The notes beneath the pieces are model-generated. The model was not told where the DNA came from, made no database searches, and saw only the letters and a program-made list of their open reading frames with translations. Shown one piece after another: positions 51,504-60,501 of a stretch of DNA of 64,000 nucleotides. The position numbers and the translations under genes are program-made. Positions within the stretch are counted from its first letter, which is position 1. Each line of letters starts with the position of its first letter. The stretch lies in NCBI RefSeq assembly GCF_030269515.1, contig NZ_BSTM01000007.1, forward strand, positions 62,001-126,000. Direction: 5' to 3'. The DNA is from Actinomadura sp. NBRC 104412 (GTDB lineage Bacteria > Actinomycetota > Actinomycetes > Streptosporangiales > Streptosporangiaceae).

Positions 51504-52735
51504 TGGCGCGGCGGACCCGGGTCGCGATCACGGGCATCGGGGTGCGGACGCCCATGGGCGACCACCCCAAGGAGCTGTGGAACGCGCTGACCGCGGGACG
51601 GTCCGCCGCGTCCCGCATCACCCGGTTCGGCACCGACGGGCTCCCCGCGGACTTCGCCTGCCAGGTGCCGCCGTTCGACACCGCCACGTACATGACGGCC
51701 AAGGAGGCGAGCCGGATGGACCCCGCCACCGTGCTGGCGTGCTGCGCCGCCTCCGACGCGCTCGCCGACGCGGGGGGCCCGGCGGCGCCGCCGGAGCGCC
51801 GCGCCGTGGTGATCGGGACCGCGATCGGCTCGAACCGGACCATCGAGTCCACGCTGCTCGACAACGGCGGCACCGACCGCGGGCGCCCGTATCCCATGCA
51901 CGTGCCGAAGGGGATGCACAACGCCGCCGCGGCGGCGATCAGCATGCGGCACGAGATCCTGGGGCCGAGCCTGACGGTGTCGACCGCCTGCGCGTCCGGG
52001 GGCCATGCGATCGGGGAGGGGCTGCGGCTGCTCCGCGACGGGTCGGCCGACCTCGTGCTCGCGGGTGGCGCCGACGCGTGCGTGTCGCCCACCAAGATCC
52101 TGGCGCTGGCGCGGGCGGGCGCGCTGTCCCGGCGGGTCGGGGACCCGGCGGGCGCGTCACGGCCGTTCGACTCCGGCCGGGACGGGTTCGTCCTGGCCGA
52201 GGGCGCGGCCTGCCTGGTGCTCGAACCGCTGGAACGGGCACGGGACCGTGGCGCCCGCGTCTACGCCGAGGTCGCCGGGTACGGGCGGACGTCCGACGCC
52301 TACCACCTGACCATGCCCGACCCGGACGGGGCCGGGGCGTACCGCTGCATGCGGCAGGCGCTCGACGACGCGGGGCTGACGCCGGGCGAGGTCGCGCACG
52401 TGAACGCGCACGCCACCGGGACTCCGCACGGCGATCTGGCCGAGGCGCGGGCGATCGCCCGGCTGTTCGGCCCCGGCGGGGTGCCGGTCACGGCGCCGAA
52501 GAGCATGCTCGGCCACGGGCTCGGCGCGTCCGGTGCGGTGGAGGCGGTCATCGCGGTGCTGTCCCTGCTCCACCGGACGGTGCCGCCGTCGATCAATCTG
52601 GACGACCCGGATCCGGCCTGTGAGATCGACGCGGTGGTGCGCCCGCGTCCCGCCGCGCCGGGACCGGTGCTGTCCAACTCCTTCGGCTTCGGCGGGCACA
52701 ACGCCTCGCTCGTCCTGGCACCGGCCGCGACCTGA
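51503..52735 (+). CDS. Beta-ketoacyl-ACP synthase (first of two)
   Basis: A 410-residue FabF-class ketosynthase with a complete triad: Cys163 (STACASG), His303 (NAHATGT) and His338 (LGHGLGASG). It elongates acyl-ACP by decarboxylative condensation. It overlaps the ACP stop codon and is followed two bases later by a second ketosynthase. Since Cys is kept, it is not a chain-length factor. Confidence 0.93.
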   Translation: MARRTRVAITGIGVRTPMGDHPKELWNALTAGRSAASRITRFGTDGLPADFACQVPPFDTATYMTAKEASRMDPATVLACCAASDALADAGGPAAPPERRAVVIGTAIGSNRTIESTLLDNGGTDRGRPYPMHVPKGMHNAAAAAISMRHEILGPSLTVSTACASGGHAIGEGLRLLRDGSADLVLAGGADACVSPTKILALARAGALSRRVGDPAGASRPFDSGRDGFVLAEGAACLVLEPLERARDRGARVYAEVAGYGRTSDAYHLTMPDPDGAGAYRCMRQALDDAGLTPGEVAHVNAHATGTPHGDLAEARAIARLFGPGGVPVTAPKSMLGHGLGASGAVEAVIAVLSLLHRTVPPSINLDDPDPACEIDAVVRPRPAAPGPVLSNSFGFGGHNASLVLAPAAT

Positions 52736-52737
52736 CC

Positions 52738-54012
52738 ATGTTTCCGGAGCATGCCGACGGGCGGGGGCGGCCCCGGGTGGCGATCACCGGGATGGGAGTG
52801 ATCACACCCGCGGGGGAGACCCTGGACGCGTTCTACGCGAACGTGCACCGGGGCCTCGGCCTGGCCGGGCCCGTGACCCGTTTCGACGCCGACGGCCTGC
52901 CGACGCGCATCGCCTGCGAGGTCCACGGGTTCGACGCGACCGACTACCTGCCCCCCAAGGACGTGCGGCGGCTGGACCCCTTCGCGCGGTTCGCGGTCGC
53001 CGCCGCGTTGCGCGCCGTCGAGGACGCCGGGGCGCCGCGCGGCGACCCGTACCGGCGCGGCGTGGTGTGCGGGACGGCTCTCGGCGGCCACCACATCGTC
53101 GCCGAGCAGGCGCTGGCCTGCGCGCGCAAGGGACCGTTGCGGGTCAGCGGGTTCCTGGCGCCGATGGGCATGGACAACTCGCCCGCCGCCGCGATCTCGG
53201 CGCGTCTCGGCTGGCTGGGTCCCGCCCTGACGGTGAACACCGCCTGCGCGGCGGGGGCGACCGCGATCGGCGAGGCGGTCCGCTGGATCCGTTCCGGCGA
53301 CTGCGACACGGTCCTGGCCGGGGGGACGGACGCGGGCGTGAACCGGCTGATGATGGCCGCGTTCAGCCGGCTGCGCGCGCTCAGCAGGCGCAACGACGAG
53401 CCGGAACGCGCGTCCCGTCCCTTCGACAAGGCACGCGACGGCTATGTGATGGGGGAGGGTGCGGCGTTCCTCGTCCTGGAACGCCTGGACGTGGCCGCGC
53501 GGTGGGGTGCGCGGGTCTACGCGGAGGTCGCCGGGTACGGGCACACCTCGGACGCGTACCATCCGACGGCACCGCTCCCCGACGGGACGCAGGCGGCGCG
53601 CTGCATGCGCCTGGCGCTGGCCGACGCGGGCCTGGACCCGTCCGACATCGGGCACCTGAACGCGCACGGGACCGGGACCAGGCTGAACGACGCCATGGAG
53701 GCCACGGCCCTGACCGCGGTGTTCGGCCAGGCACCGCCCCCCGTCACCGCGCCCAAGGGGGTGCTCGGCCATCTGATGGGGGCGGCGGGCGCGGCCGAGG
53801 CGGTCGTCGCCGCGCTGAGCGCGCGGGACGGTCTCGTGCCGCCCGTCGCCAACCATGAGGACGGCGACCCCGAGCACCCCCTGGACATCGTCACCGTCGC
53901 TTCGCGCCGTGTCCGTCCCGGAGCGGCGGTGCTGAGCAACTCGTTCGGGTTCGGCGGGCACAACGCCGGCCTTGTGATCGCCCCCCACCGACTGGAGGTG
54001 GCAGGACCATGA
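52738..54012 (+). CDS. Beta-ketoacyl-ACP synthase (second of two)
   Basis: A 424-residue FabF-class ketosynthase, also with intact Cys170 (NTACAAG), His310 (NAHGTGT) and His345 (LGHLMGAAG). It shares the overall pattern of the first but differs around the substrate tunnel, so the pair may form a heterodimer or act at different chain lengths. It overlaps the following acyltransferase gene by four bases (ATGA). Confidence 0.93.
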   Translation: MFPEHADGRGRPRVAITGMGVITPAGETLDAFYANVHRGLGLAGPVTRFDADGLPTRIACEVHGFDATDYLPPKDVRRLDPFARFAVAAALRAVEDAGAPRGDPYRRGVVCGTALGGHHIVAEQALACARKGPLRVSGFLAPMGMDNSPAAAISARLGWLGPALTVNTACAAGATAIGEAVRWIRSGDCDTVLAGGTDAGVNRLMMAAFSRLRALSRRNDEPERASRPFDKARDGYVMGEGAAFLVLERLDVAARWGARVYAEVAGYGHTSDAYHPTAPLPDGTQAARCMRLALADAGLDPSDIGHLNAHGTGTRLNDAMEATALTAVFGQAPPPVTAPKGVLGHLMGAAGAAEAVVAALSARDGLVPPVANHEDGDPEHPLDIVTVASRRVRPGAAVLSNSFGFGGHNAGLVIAPHRLEVAGP

Positions 54013-55232
54013 CGAGGACCATCGGGACGGCGGTCAGGGTGGAGGCGGTGCGGCGCCGCACGCAGCGGCGCCGGTTCATCGAGTTCCCGTATCGGCTGTA
54101 TCGGGACGACCCTGTCCACGTGCCGCCGCTGCGCCGGGACTGCCGGCGCCTGCTCAGCCGGAGACGCAACCCCTTCTTCGAGTACGGCGAGGTGGGGCTG
54201 TTCCTGGCGTACCGCGGCGGGCGGGTCGCCGGGCGGATCGCGGCCGTGCACAATCCCCGCCACAACGCCGTGCACGGCGTCCGCGACGGGTTCTTCGGGC
54301 AGTTCGAATGCGAGGACGACCCCGACGCCGCGGTCGCGCTGGTCCGCGCCGCCGAACGCTGGCTGCGCGGGCGCGGGCTCACCTCGATCGTCGGCCCGGT
54401 CAACTTCACCACCAACGCCGAATGCGGCGTGCTCGTGGACGGGTTCGGCACGCCGCCGCGGGTGCAGATGCCCTACAACCCGCCCTACTACGAGGCGCTG
54501 CTGCGGCACGGCGGGCTGAGCAAGGTCAAGGACCTGTGGGCCTGGGAACGGGACATCTCGGCGCTCGACGCCCGGCTGCTGCACGTCGCCGAGCACGTCC
54601 AGGACCGCCACGAGATCACCGTGCGGAGCGTCGACCTGGGCCGCTTCGAGTCCGAACTGGTCCGGATCAAGTACGTCTACGACACCGCCTGGGAGCGCAA
54701 CTGGGGCTTCGTGCCGATGACGGACGCGGAGTTCACCGCCCAGTCCCGCGAGTTCCGCAAGATCTGCGACCCCTCACTGGTCCTGCTCGCCGAGGCCGGC
54801 GGCGAGCCGGTCGGTGTCGCCTTCGCGCTGCCCGACCTCAACCAGGCGCTGCCCGCCGCGCGCGGCCGCCTCACCACGATGGGCGTGCCCATCGGCATGG
54901 TCAGGCTGGCTCGCGCCATACGCCGGATCGATCGGGCGCGCGGGGTGCTGCTGGGAGTCGTCCCCGAGTACCGCAACCGCGGGATCGAGGCGCTGCTGTA
55001 CGTCCGCATCCAGCAGGCGCTCCGGAACGGCGGCTACCGGGGCGCGATCGAGCTGGGCTGGACGCTTGAGGACAACAAGCCGATCGTGCGCAGCCTGACC
55101 GCGCTCGGCTGCCGCCACACGAAGACCTACAGGCTCTTCCGGAGGGACCTCACGGCCGGGACCGGCGAGGCGCCTGCCGCGTCGCCGGCGACCGCCGTGC
55201 TGCTGGAGACCGCGGATCGAGGATCGGCGTGA
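54009..55232 (+). CDS. GNAT-type N-acyltransferase (YghO/bacterial ceramide synthase-like)
   Basis: A 407-residue protein with an N-terminal half containing the family segment GPVNFTTNAECGVLVDGF, followed by MPYNPPYYEALLRHGGLSKVKDL. A C-terminal GNAT core has PEYRNRGIEALLYVRI as the acyl-CoA-binding loop. This double-domain layout is that of E. coli YghO and the Caulobacter bCerS ceramide synthase, which N-acylate long-chain bases. Here it is translationally coupled to ketosynthase and MMPL genes. N-acylation of the alpha-oxoamine synthase product is the favoured role (inference). Confidence 0.78.
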   Translation: MTRTIGTAVRVEAVRRRTQRRRFIEFPYRLYRDDPVHVPPLRRDCRRLLSRRRNPFFEYGEVGLFLAYRGGRVAGRIAAVHNPRHNAVHGVRDGFFGQFECEDDPDAAVALVRAAERWLRGRGLTSIVGPVNFTTNAECGVLVDGFGTPPRVQMPYNPPYYEALLRHGGLSKVKDLWAWERDISALDARLLHVAEHVQDRHEITVRSVDLGRFESELVRIKYVYDTAWERNWGFVPMTDAEFTAQSREFRKICDPSLVLLAEAGGEPVGVAFALPDLNQALPAARGRLTTMGVPIGMVRLARAIRRIDRARGVLLGVVPEYRNRGIEALLYVRIQQALRNGGYRGAIELGWTLEDNKPIVRSLTALGCRHTKTYRLFRRDLTAGTGEAPAASPATAVLLETADRGSA

Positions 55233-57481
55233 CGCCGTCCCCGCAGGCGACGCTGGAGCGGACGCTCCGGGAGGCGCCCGCGCCGCCCGCCGGCTCTCCG
55301 CCGGGACGCCGCACCCGGCGGCGCGCGCTGCTGGTGCTGTGCCTGGCCGCCGCCGGTTTCCTGGGTGCGCTCGCGGCCGGTCACGACGTCCACGAACGCC
55401 TGACGCCCGGTGGCACCATCGCGATCGGCGCCGAGTCGGGGCAGGCCGATGAGCTGCTGCGCGCCGGGTTCCGGGCCGGGGATCCCGACCTTGTCCTGGT
55501 GGCCCGCGCCGGTGGTCCGGTGGACGGCGCCCGTGCCGATGAGGCGGGGTCGCGGCTCGCCTCGCGGCTGGCCGCCGCACCCGGCGTCGCCCACGTGACC
55601 TCGTACTGGGAGGCGCGGGACCCGTCACTGCGCAGCCGCGACGGCCGCGCCGCACTGATCGTGGCCCAGTTGGAAGGCGACGAGCTGTGCCGCATCGAGA
55701 CCGCGCGGCGGCTCGTCCCCGGCCTCACGGGACGGCACGGCCCGCTGGAGGTCGGCGCGACCGGCAAGGCCCAGGTGAGGGCCGAGATCCAGGACCGCAG
55801 CGAGCGCGACCTGCGCTGGGCCGAGCTCATCGCGGCGCCGCTGACCCTGGTCGTCCTGCTGCTGGTGTTCGGCGGCGTGCTCCCGGCCGCGCTGCCCGTC
55901 CTCGTCGGGGCGCTGGCCGTCACCGGCACGATGGCCGTCCTGCGCCTGCTCACCCTGGTCACGGACGTGTCGGTGTTCGCGATGAGCGTCGCGAGCGCGC
56001 TCGGCTTCGCCCTGGCCGTCGACTTCAGCCTGTTCGTCGTCACCAGGTTCCGCGAGGAGCTGGCGGCGGGACGCGATCCGGCGGGCGCGATCGGCGTCAC
56101 CCTGCGCACCACGGGGAGGGCGGTGGGGTTCTCGGCGGCCGCCGTGTCGCTGTCGCTGGCCGCGCTGCTGATCTTCCCGTTCACGATCCTCCGGTCGATC
56201 GCGTACGGGGGCATCGCGGTCACGGTCCTGGCCGCGCTGGGCGGTCTTGTGGTGCTTCCGGCGGTACTGGTGCTGCTGGGGGACAGGATCAATGGGACGC
56301 GGGTGCCCGGCCGGCACCGTGGCCGTCCGCCCGGGTACGCGTGGCATCGGCTCGCGATGGCCGTCATGCGCCGTCCGCTGCGCGTCGCCGTTCCCACCGC
56401 GCTGCTGCTGGCCGCGCTGGGCCTGCCCTTCCTGGGCGTGCGGTTCGGCATGTTCGACGACCGCCTCCTCCCCCCGGACGCGCCCGCCGCCCAGGCTTCG
56501 CACCAGGTGCGCAGCGACTTCGACCTGGCCGCCGTCTCCACGACATCGGTCGTCCTGCCCGAACTGCGCGTCACCGCATCCGACCACGGGTGGTCGGCCG
56601 CGCGCCTGGACGCCTATGCCCGGCGCCTGTCGTCCCTGGACGGTGTCACCCGCGTCGACACCGCCACCGGCTCCTACACGCGCGGCACCGCCGCCCGCGT
56701 CGCGAACGTCGACGGCCGGTTCACGGGACCCGCCGGCACCTGGCTGGCGATCTCCACGGCGCACGAGCCGGCCTCGGTGGAGAACGGCGAGCTGGCCGAG
56801 CGCATACGCCTGGTGCCCGCCCCCGGCAAGGCCAGGGCGGGCGGGCCGGGGGCGGAGCTCGCCGACATCAGGGAGGGCGTCGGCACACGGCTGCCGATGG
56901 CGCTGGGCCTGGTGGCGATGGTGACGTTCGCCCTGATCACGGCGCTGACCGGGAGCGTGGTGCTCGGCGCGAAGGCGCTGGTGATGAACGCGCTGAGCCT
57001 CGGCGCGACGTTCGGCGTGCTCGTCCACATCTTCCAGGACGGGAACCTGCGCGGCCTGGTCGGGGACTTCGCCGTGACCGGCTTCGTGGACGCCCTGGCG
57101 CCCGCGCTGCTGTTCTGCGTCGCGTTCGGCCTGTCGATGGACTACGAGATCTTCCTTCTGGCGCGGATCACCGAGGAGTACCGGCGTGGCGGCGACACCG
57201 TCACCGCCGTCGCCACCGGCCTCCAGCGCACCGGACGGCTGTTCACCTGTGCCGCGCTCGTCTTCGCCGTCGTCATGGCGGCGCTGGCCACCTCGGGTCT
57301 GGCCCTGCTCAAGATGATCGGCGTGGGGCTCGCGCTGGCGGTCCTGCTGGACGCCACGCTGGTGCGGGCGCTGCTGGTCCCCGCCGTGATGCGGCTGGCC
57401 GGGCGCGCCAACTGGTGGACGCCCCTTTCCAGGAACGACGGTCGGTCGTTTTGCCGGGGCATCGTCTCCGCCAGGCGATGA
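55229..57481 (+). CDS. MMPL/RND-family lipid transporter
   Basis: A 750-residue membrane protein with two repeats, each an extracytoplasmic loop followed by a helix bundle. SALGFALAVDFSLFVVTRFREEL and AFGLSMDYEIFLLARITEEY are the two signature helices with the proton-relay Asp and Tyr residues of MMPL proteins. Family members export complex lipids to the envelope in mycobacteria and relatives. It starts at GTG 55,229, overlapping the previous stop. It is the likely exporter of the cluster product. Confidence 0.92.
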   Translation: MTPSPQATLERTLREAPAPPAGSPPGRRTRRRALLVLCLAAAGFLGALAAGHDVHERLTPGGTIAIGAESGQADELLRAGFRAGDPDLVLVARAGGPVDGARADEAGSRLASRLAAAPGVAHVTSYWEARDPSLRSRDGRAALIVAQLEGDELCRIETARRLVPGLTGRHGPLEVGATGKAQVRAEIQDRSERDLRWAELIAAPLTLVVLLLVFGGVLPAALPVLVGALAVTGTMAVLRLLTLVTDVSVFAMSVASALGFALAVDFSLFVVTRFREELAAGRDPAGAIGVTLRTTGRAVGFSAAAVSLSLAALLIFPFTILRSIAYGGIAVTVLAALGGLVVLPAVLVLLGDRINGTRVPGRHRGRPPGYAWHRLAMAVMRRPLRVAVPTALLLAALGLPFLGVRFGMFDDRLLPPDAPAAQASHQVRSDFDLAAVSTTSVVLPELRVTASDHGWSAARLDAYARRLSSLDGVTRVDTATGSYTRGTAARVANVDGRFTGPAGTWLAISTAHEPASVENGELAERIRLVPAPGKARAGGPGAELADIREGVGTRLPMALGLVAMVTFALITALTGSVVLGAKALVMNALSLGATFGVLVHIFQDGNLRGLVGDFAVTGFVDALAPALLFCVAFGLSMDYEIFLLARITEEYRRGGDTVTAVATGLQRTGRLFTCAALVFAVVMAALATSGLALLKMIGVGLALAVLLDATLVRALLVPAVMRLAGRANWWTPLSRNDGRSFCRGIVSARR

Positions 57482-57585
57482 TTTTGACGTCCCCGCGACG
57501 ATCACCGTTACCAAGGGCGGCATCGGGGAAGGTGCCGTAGTCGTACCGCTGGTACGGACTGAGTGTTGAAATGGGGGAGAGGGAA

Positions 57586-57732
57586 ATGCGCCGATTGTCG
57601 GTGGTGGCGGGCCTGGGCATCGTGGTGCTGACGGGCTCGCTGGTCCTGGCCGGTTTCGCCCGCAAGGCGAGAGCACGGTCGCGGCACGGCGACACCGGCA
57701 CGGGGAGGCGTTCCGCGACCCGGAGCCGGTGA
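57586..57732 (+). CDS. Small single-span membrane protein (48 aa)
   Basis: A 48-residue protein: residues 4-24 (LSVVAGLGIVVLTGSLVLAGF) form one membrane helix, and the rest is Arg/Gly/Thr-rich and basic. AGAGGG lies directly upstream of ATG 57,586; an in-frame ATG at 57,571 is possible. It lies 105 bp after the MMPL gene in the same orientation, perhaps a small partner of the transporter. A short palindrome (CGTACC/GGTACG, 57,542-57,556) precedes it. Confidence 0.5.
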   Translation: MRRLSVVAGLGIVVLTGSLVLAGFARKARARSRHGDTGTGRRSATRSR

Positions 57733-57833
57733 GGCCGCGCTATTTCCGCACCTCCGCACGGCCGTTTCCGATCGCCGCGTACCCTGCCCGCGCCATGGGG
57801 AGGGTACGCGGCGATCTCGTTCCCGGCCCGCGC

Positions 57834-58754
57834 TCACATCCTGCCGTTGGCGCGCAGCACGGTGACGGCGTGCACGGTGATGTACCCCCGCCAGTCGAGG
57901 GCCCCGGCGGGGGAGATCTGCGCGTAGTCGACCGTCCAGCCGCCGTCGTCGCGCTGCTCGGCGGCCAGCCGGTCCAGATCCGCCTCGATCACCTTCCGGT
58001 CGAGCAGCGAGCGGGCCGGGCGTCCCGGGAACGGCGCGAGGTCCAGCGGGCGCAGCATCTCGTTCTCCGTCCCGCCCTCGACGGGCAGGGTCCCGCTCTC
58101 CGGGATGTACTGCCCCAGCTTGGACAGCAGCCCGGAGGCTTCGGGGTGGGTGTCGTACACGGCGTCCAGGAAACGCACCGCGAACGACAGGACGTAGGCG
58201 TGCGGGGCCTCGTCGATCGCCGCGATCGCGTCGAGGCAGTACCGGGTGGCCCGCTCCAGCCAGGGATGTCGTGCCAGCTCGGGGACGTGCTTGGCGAGCG
58301 TGTGGGCGGTGGCCGCGGATACCGAGGTGATCTGAAGGGACGAGGACGCCGGGTCCGCGGACGCCCACCACGGCGCCGACCCCTCCTCGACGCCGAGCGG
58401 CCGCAGCGCCATGGGCAGCCCGCCGTCCGGCAGGGACACCGCGTCGAGCCAGTCGCAGAGAGCGGAGGCGCGCGACGCCACCTCGCCGATCCGGTCGTCC
58501 CCGGCGGCCGCCGCGATCTCGGTGAGGGTCTCGAAGGCGTGCAGGGCGGCGCCCGGCTGGCTCTCCGGGGTGCGCAGGTCGCACTCCAGGCCCCAGCCGT
58601 AGCCGCCGTCGGGGTTGCGGTAGGCGTCGAGGGCCGACAGGGCGCCGGCGGCATCCGCGTCGGGGCCTTCGACGAGAAGCTGGAAGCGGCGGCGGTCCAG
58701 GATGCGCGCGTGGGTGGCCATGAACGCGGCCACGGCGGAGATCTCGTGAGTCAT
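57834..58754 (-). CDS. Squalene-oxidase/prenyltransferase-repeat toroid protein
   Basis: A 306-residue all-helical protein with several QW-like motifs of the terpenoid cyclase/prenyltransferase toroid: DAYRNPDGGYGWGLECD (about 43-59), SLPDGGLPMA, and EQRDDGGWTVDY near the C-terminus. The catalytic DxDD or zinc-ligand sets of true cyclases or prenyltransferases are not evident, so it may be a binding relative. It belongs to a small conserved actinobacterial family. It is convergent with the 48-aa gene. Confidence 0.75.
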   Translation of the reverse strand: MTHEISAVAAFMATHARILDRRRFQLLVEGPDADAAGALSALDAYRNPDGGYGWGLECDLRTPESQPGAALHAFETLTEIAAAAGDDRIGEVASRASALCDWLDAVSLPDGGLPMALRPLGVEEGSAPWWASADPASSSLQITSVSAATAHTLAKHVPELARHPWLERATRYCLDAIAAIDEAPHAYVLSFAVRFLDAVYDTHPEASGLLSKLGQYIPESGTLPVEGGTENEMLRPLDLAPFPGRPARSLLDRKVIEADLDRLAAEQRDDGGWTVDYAQISPAGALDWRGYITVHAVTVLRANGRM

Positions 58755-58809
58755 GGGTTCATCGTGGGCGGGGCGGCTACCTGCGGTCTTGTAGGTTCCG
58801 GTCGTCCGC

Positions 58810-60255
58810 GTGGTGTGTGATCCCGTGGTCGCCGCAAAGCGGAGGGGGACAGGGCGGAGACGTTTTCCGCCGTCCTCGCTGCGCGCCCGGCTGACCCTGG
58901 TCGCGGCCCTTGTCGCGACCGTGGCGTTCTGCGTCCCGGCGGCGCTGGTGATGACGGTCGCCCCGGCCGCCCTTCAGGACGACACGCGGATGCGCGCCGA
59001 GCTGGCGGCGCGGCGGGTGTCGAGCCAGGCGGAGCGCGGCGAGCTGCCGCCCGAGCTGCTCACCTTCGCGGCGGGAACGGCGCGGGCCGACCACATGCAG
59101 GTCGTGGCGCCGGACGGGCGGGTCATGGCGGCCAGCCACAAGCTGGCGGGCCAGGGACCCATCGCCACCTTGCTGCCCGCCGGCTTCGAGCAGCCCGTCG
59201 TGCTGAGGGCCCCGTTGCGGCTGTCGCCGCGGCACGAGTCGTTCGGCGAGACCCATCTGGTGGTGGCGGTGCGGACCCGCGCCCCCACCGGTCCCGTCGT
59301 GGTGTACTCGGCGGTCAACATCGCCCACATCGAGCGCACCATCACCGCCCTCCGCCTGGCGGCCCTCGTCGGCACCCCCTTCGCGGTGCTGCTGGTCACG
59401 GCGGTCGCCTGGACGGCGGTCGGGCTGACGCTGCGGCCGGTGGCCGCGATCCGGCGCAGGCTGGAGCGGATCAGCGGGCGGGACCTGGGCCGCAGGGTGC
59501 CGGTGCCGGACTCGGGGGACGAGATCGCGCGGCTCGCCGCGACCATCAACGACACGCTGGAGCGGCTGCACCGCTCCGCCGAGGCGCAGCGGCGGTTCGT
59601 CGCCGACGCCTCGCACGAGCTGCGCAGCCCGATCTCCGCGCTGCACACCCAGCTCGAGGTGGACGCGGAGTACCCGGACCAGACCGACTGGCTCGCCGCC
59701 AACCGGCGCGCGCTGGACGCGACCCGGCGGCTGGCCGAGACCGTGGACGAGCTGCTGGCCCTGGCCCGGATGGACGCGGGCACCACCACGGAGAAGCGGC
59801 CCGTGGACCTGTCCCGGCTCGCGGCGGCGCAGATCAGGCGGCGCGCCCGCGAGCGGGTGCCGATCCACGGCGACCTGGCCCCGGAGCCGCGGGTGCTCGG
59901 CTCGCCCGCGCAGCTCGACCGGCTGCTGACCAACCTGCTCGACAACGCCGTCCGGCACGCCCGCACCCGGGTGGACCTGAGCGTCCAGGTCGAGGACCGG
60001 CACGTCGTGCTGAAGGTCGCCGACGACGGGTCGGGGATCGCGCCGGAGGACAGGGAGCGGGTGTTCCAGCGGTTCACCCGGCTCAAGGAGGGGCGTGAGC
60101 TCGACAAGGGCGGAAGCGGCCTCGGGCTGCCGCTGTCCCGGGAGATCGCCCGGTCGCACGGCGGTGACCTGGGCATCGCCGACACCCCCGGCGGTGCCTG
60201 TTTCGTCCTGCGGCTTCCGCGCGCCCCTGAGGGCGGCGGCCCCGCCGGACGGTAA
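58810..60255 (+). CDS. Sensor histidine kinase (HAMP-HisKA-HATPase), orphan
   Basis: A 481-residue kinase: membrane helices at about 28-53 and 183-207, an extracytoplasmic sensor loop between them, HAMP (about 208-260), HisKA with phospho-acceptor His269 (DASHELRSP), and a HATPase domain with N-box NLLDNAVRHA, G1 DDGSGI and GGSGLGL. No response-regulator gene is adjacent: the left neighbour is the divergent toroid protein and the right is a terminator. The frame is open to GTG 58,810; the actual start may be slightly inside. Confidence 0.9.
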   Translation: MVCDPVVAAKRRGTGRRRFPPSSLRARLTLVAALVATVAFCVPAALVMTVAPAALQDDTRMRAELAARRVSSQAERGELPPELLTFAAGTARADHMQVVAPDGRVMAASHKLAGQGPIATLLPAGFEQPVVLRAPLRLSPRHESFGETHLVVAVRTRAPTGPVVVYSAVNIAHIERTITALRLAALVGTPFAVLLVTAVAWTAVGLTLRPVAAIRRRLERISGRDLGRRVPVPDSGDEIARLAATINDTLERLHRSAEAQRRFVADASHELRSPISALHTQLEVDAEYPDQTDWLAANRRALDATRRLAETVDELLALARMDAGTTTEKRPVDLSRLAAAQIRRRARERVPIHGDLAPEPRVLGSPAQLDRLLTNLLDNAVRHARTRVDLSVQVEDRHVVLKVADDGSGIAPEDRERVFQRFTRLKEGRELDKGGSGLGLPLSREIARSHGGDLGIADTPGGACFVLRLPRAPEGGGPAGR

Positions 60256-60259
60256 GGGA

Positions 60260-60301
60260 GGTCACGGCGACCGGTGCGCGCCTCAACCGGTCGCCGTGAC
60301 C
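60260..60301 (+). terminator. Hairpin terminator after the histidine kinase
   Basis: GGTCACGGCGACCGGT (60,260-60,275) and ACCGGTCGCCGTGACC (60,286-60,301) form a perfect 16-bp stem with a 10-base loop, five bases past the stop. Confidence 0.8.
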
Positions 60302-60501
60302 CCGTCCCCCCGCCCGGGTGGGACGTCTTCGCCGGCTCCACGGCGGTGGCCGACTCTCGGGGCCGCCGCTCGCCCCCCAGCGGGGAGCCGGACGCCGCTT
60401 ACCCAGGCGTTATGAAGTTATTGCGTACCGGGTCGTAGGTTCACGCGGGGACCGGTTCCCTTCGGCGAGCGGTAGCATGGCCTCGATGAGTGGTCAACTG
60501 A

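Noticed and set aside
51503..54012. Aromatic type II PKS (KS-alpha/KS-beta)
   Set aside because: Both ketosynthases retain the catalytic Cys, and no aromatase, cyclase or ketoreductase lies in the operon.
55625..57676. 683-codon open frame opposite the MMPL gene
   Set aside because: Composition (Gln/Arg/His-rich) and lack of any domain show it is a GC-driven shadow of the MMPL gene.
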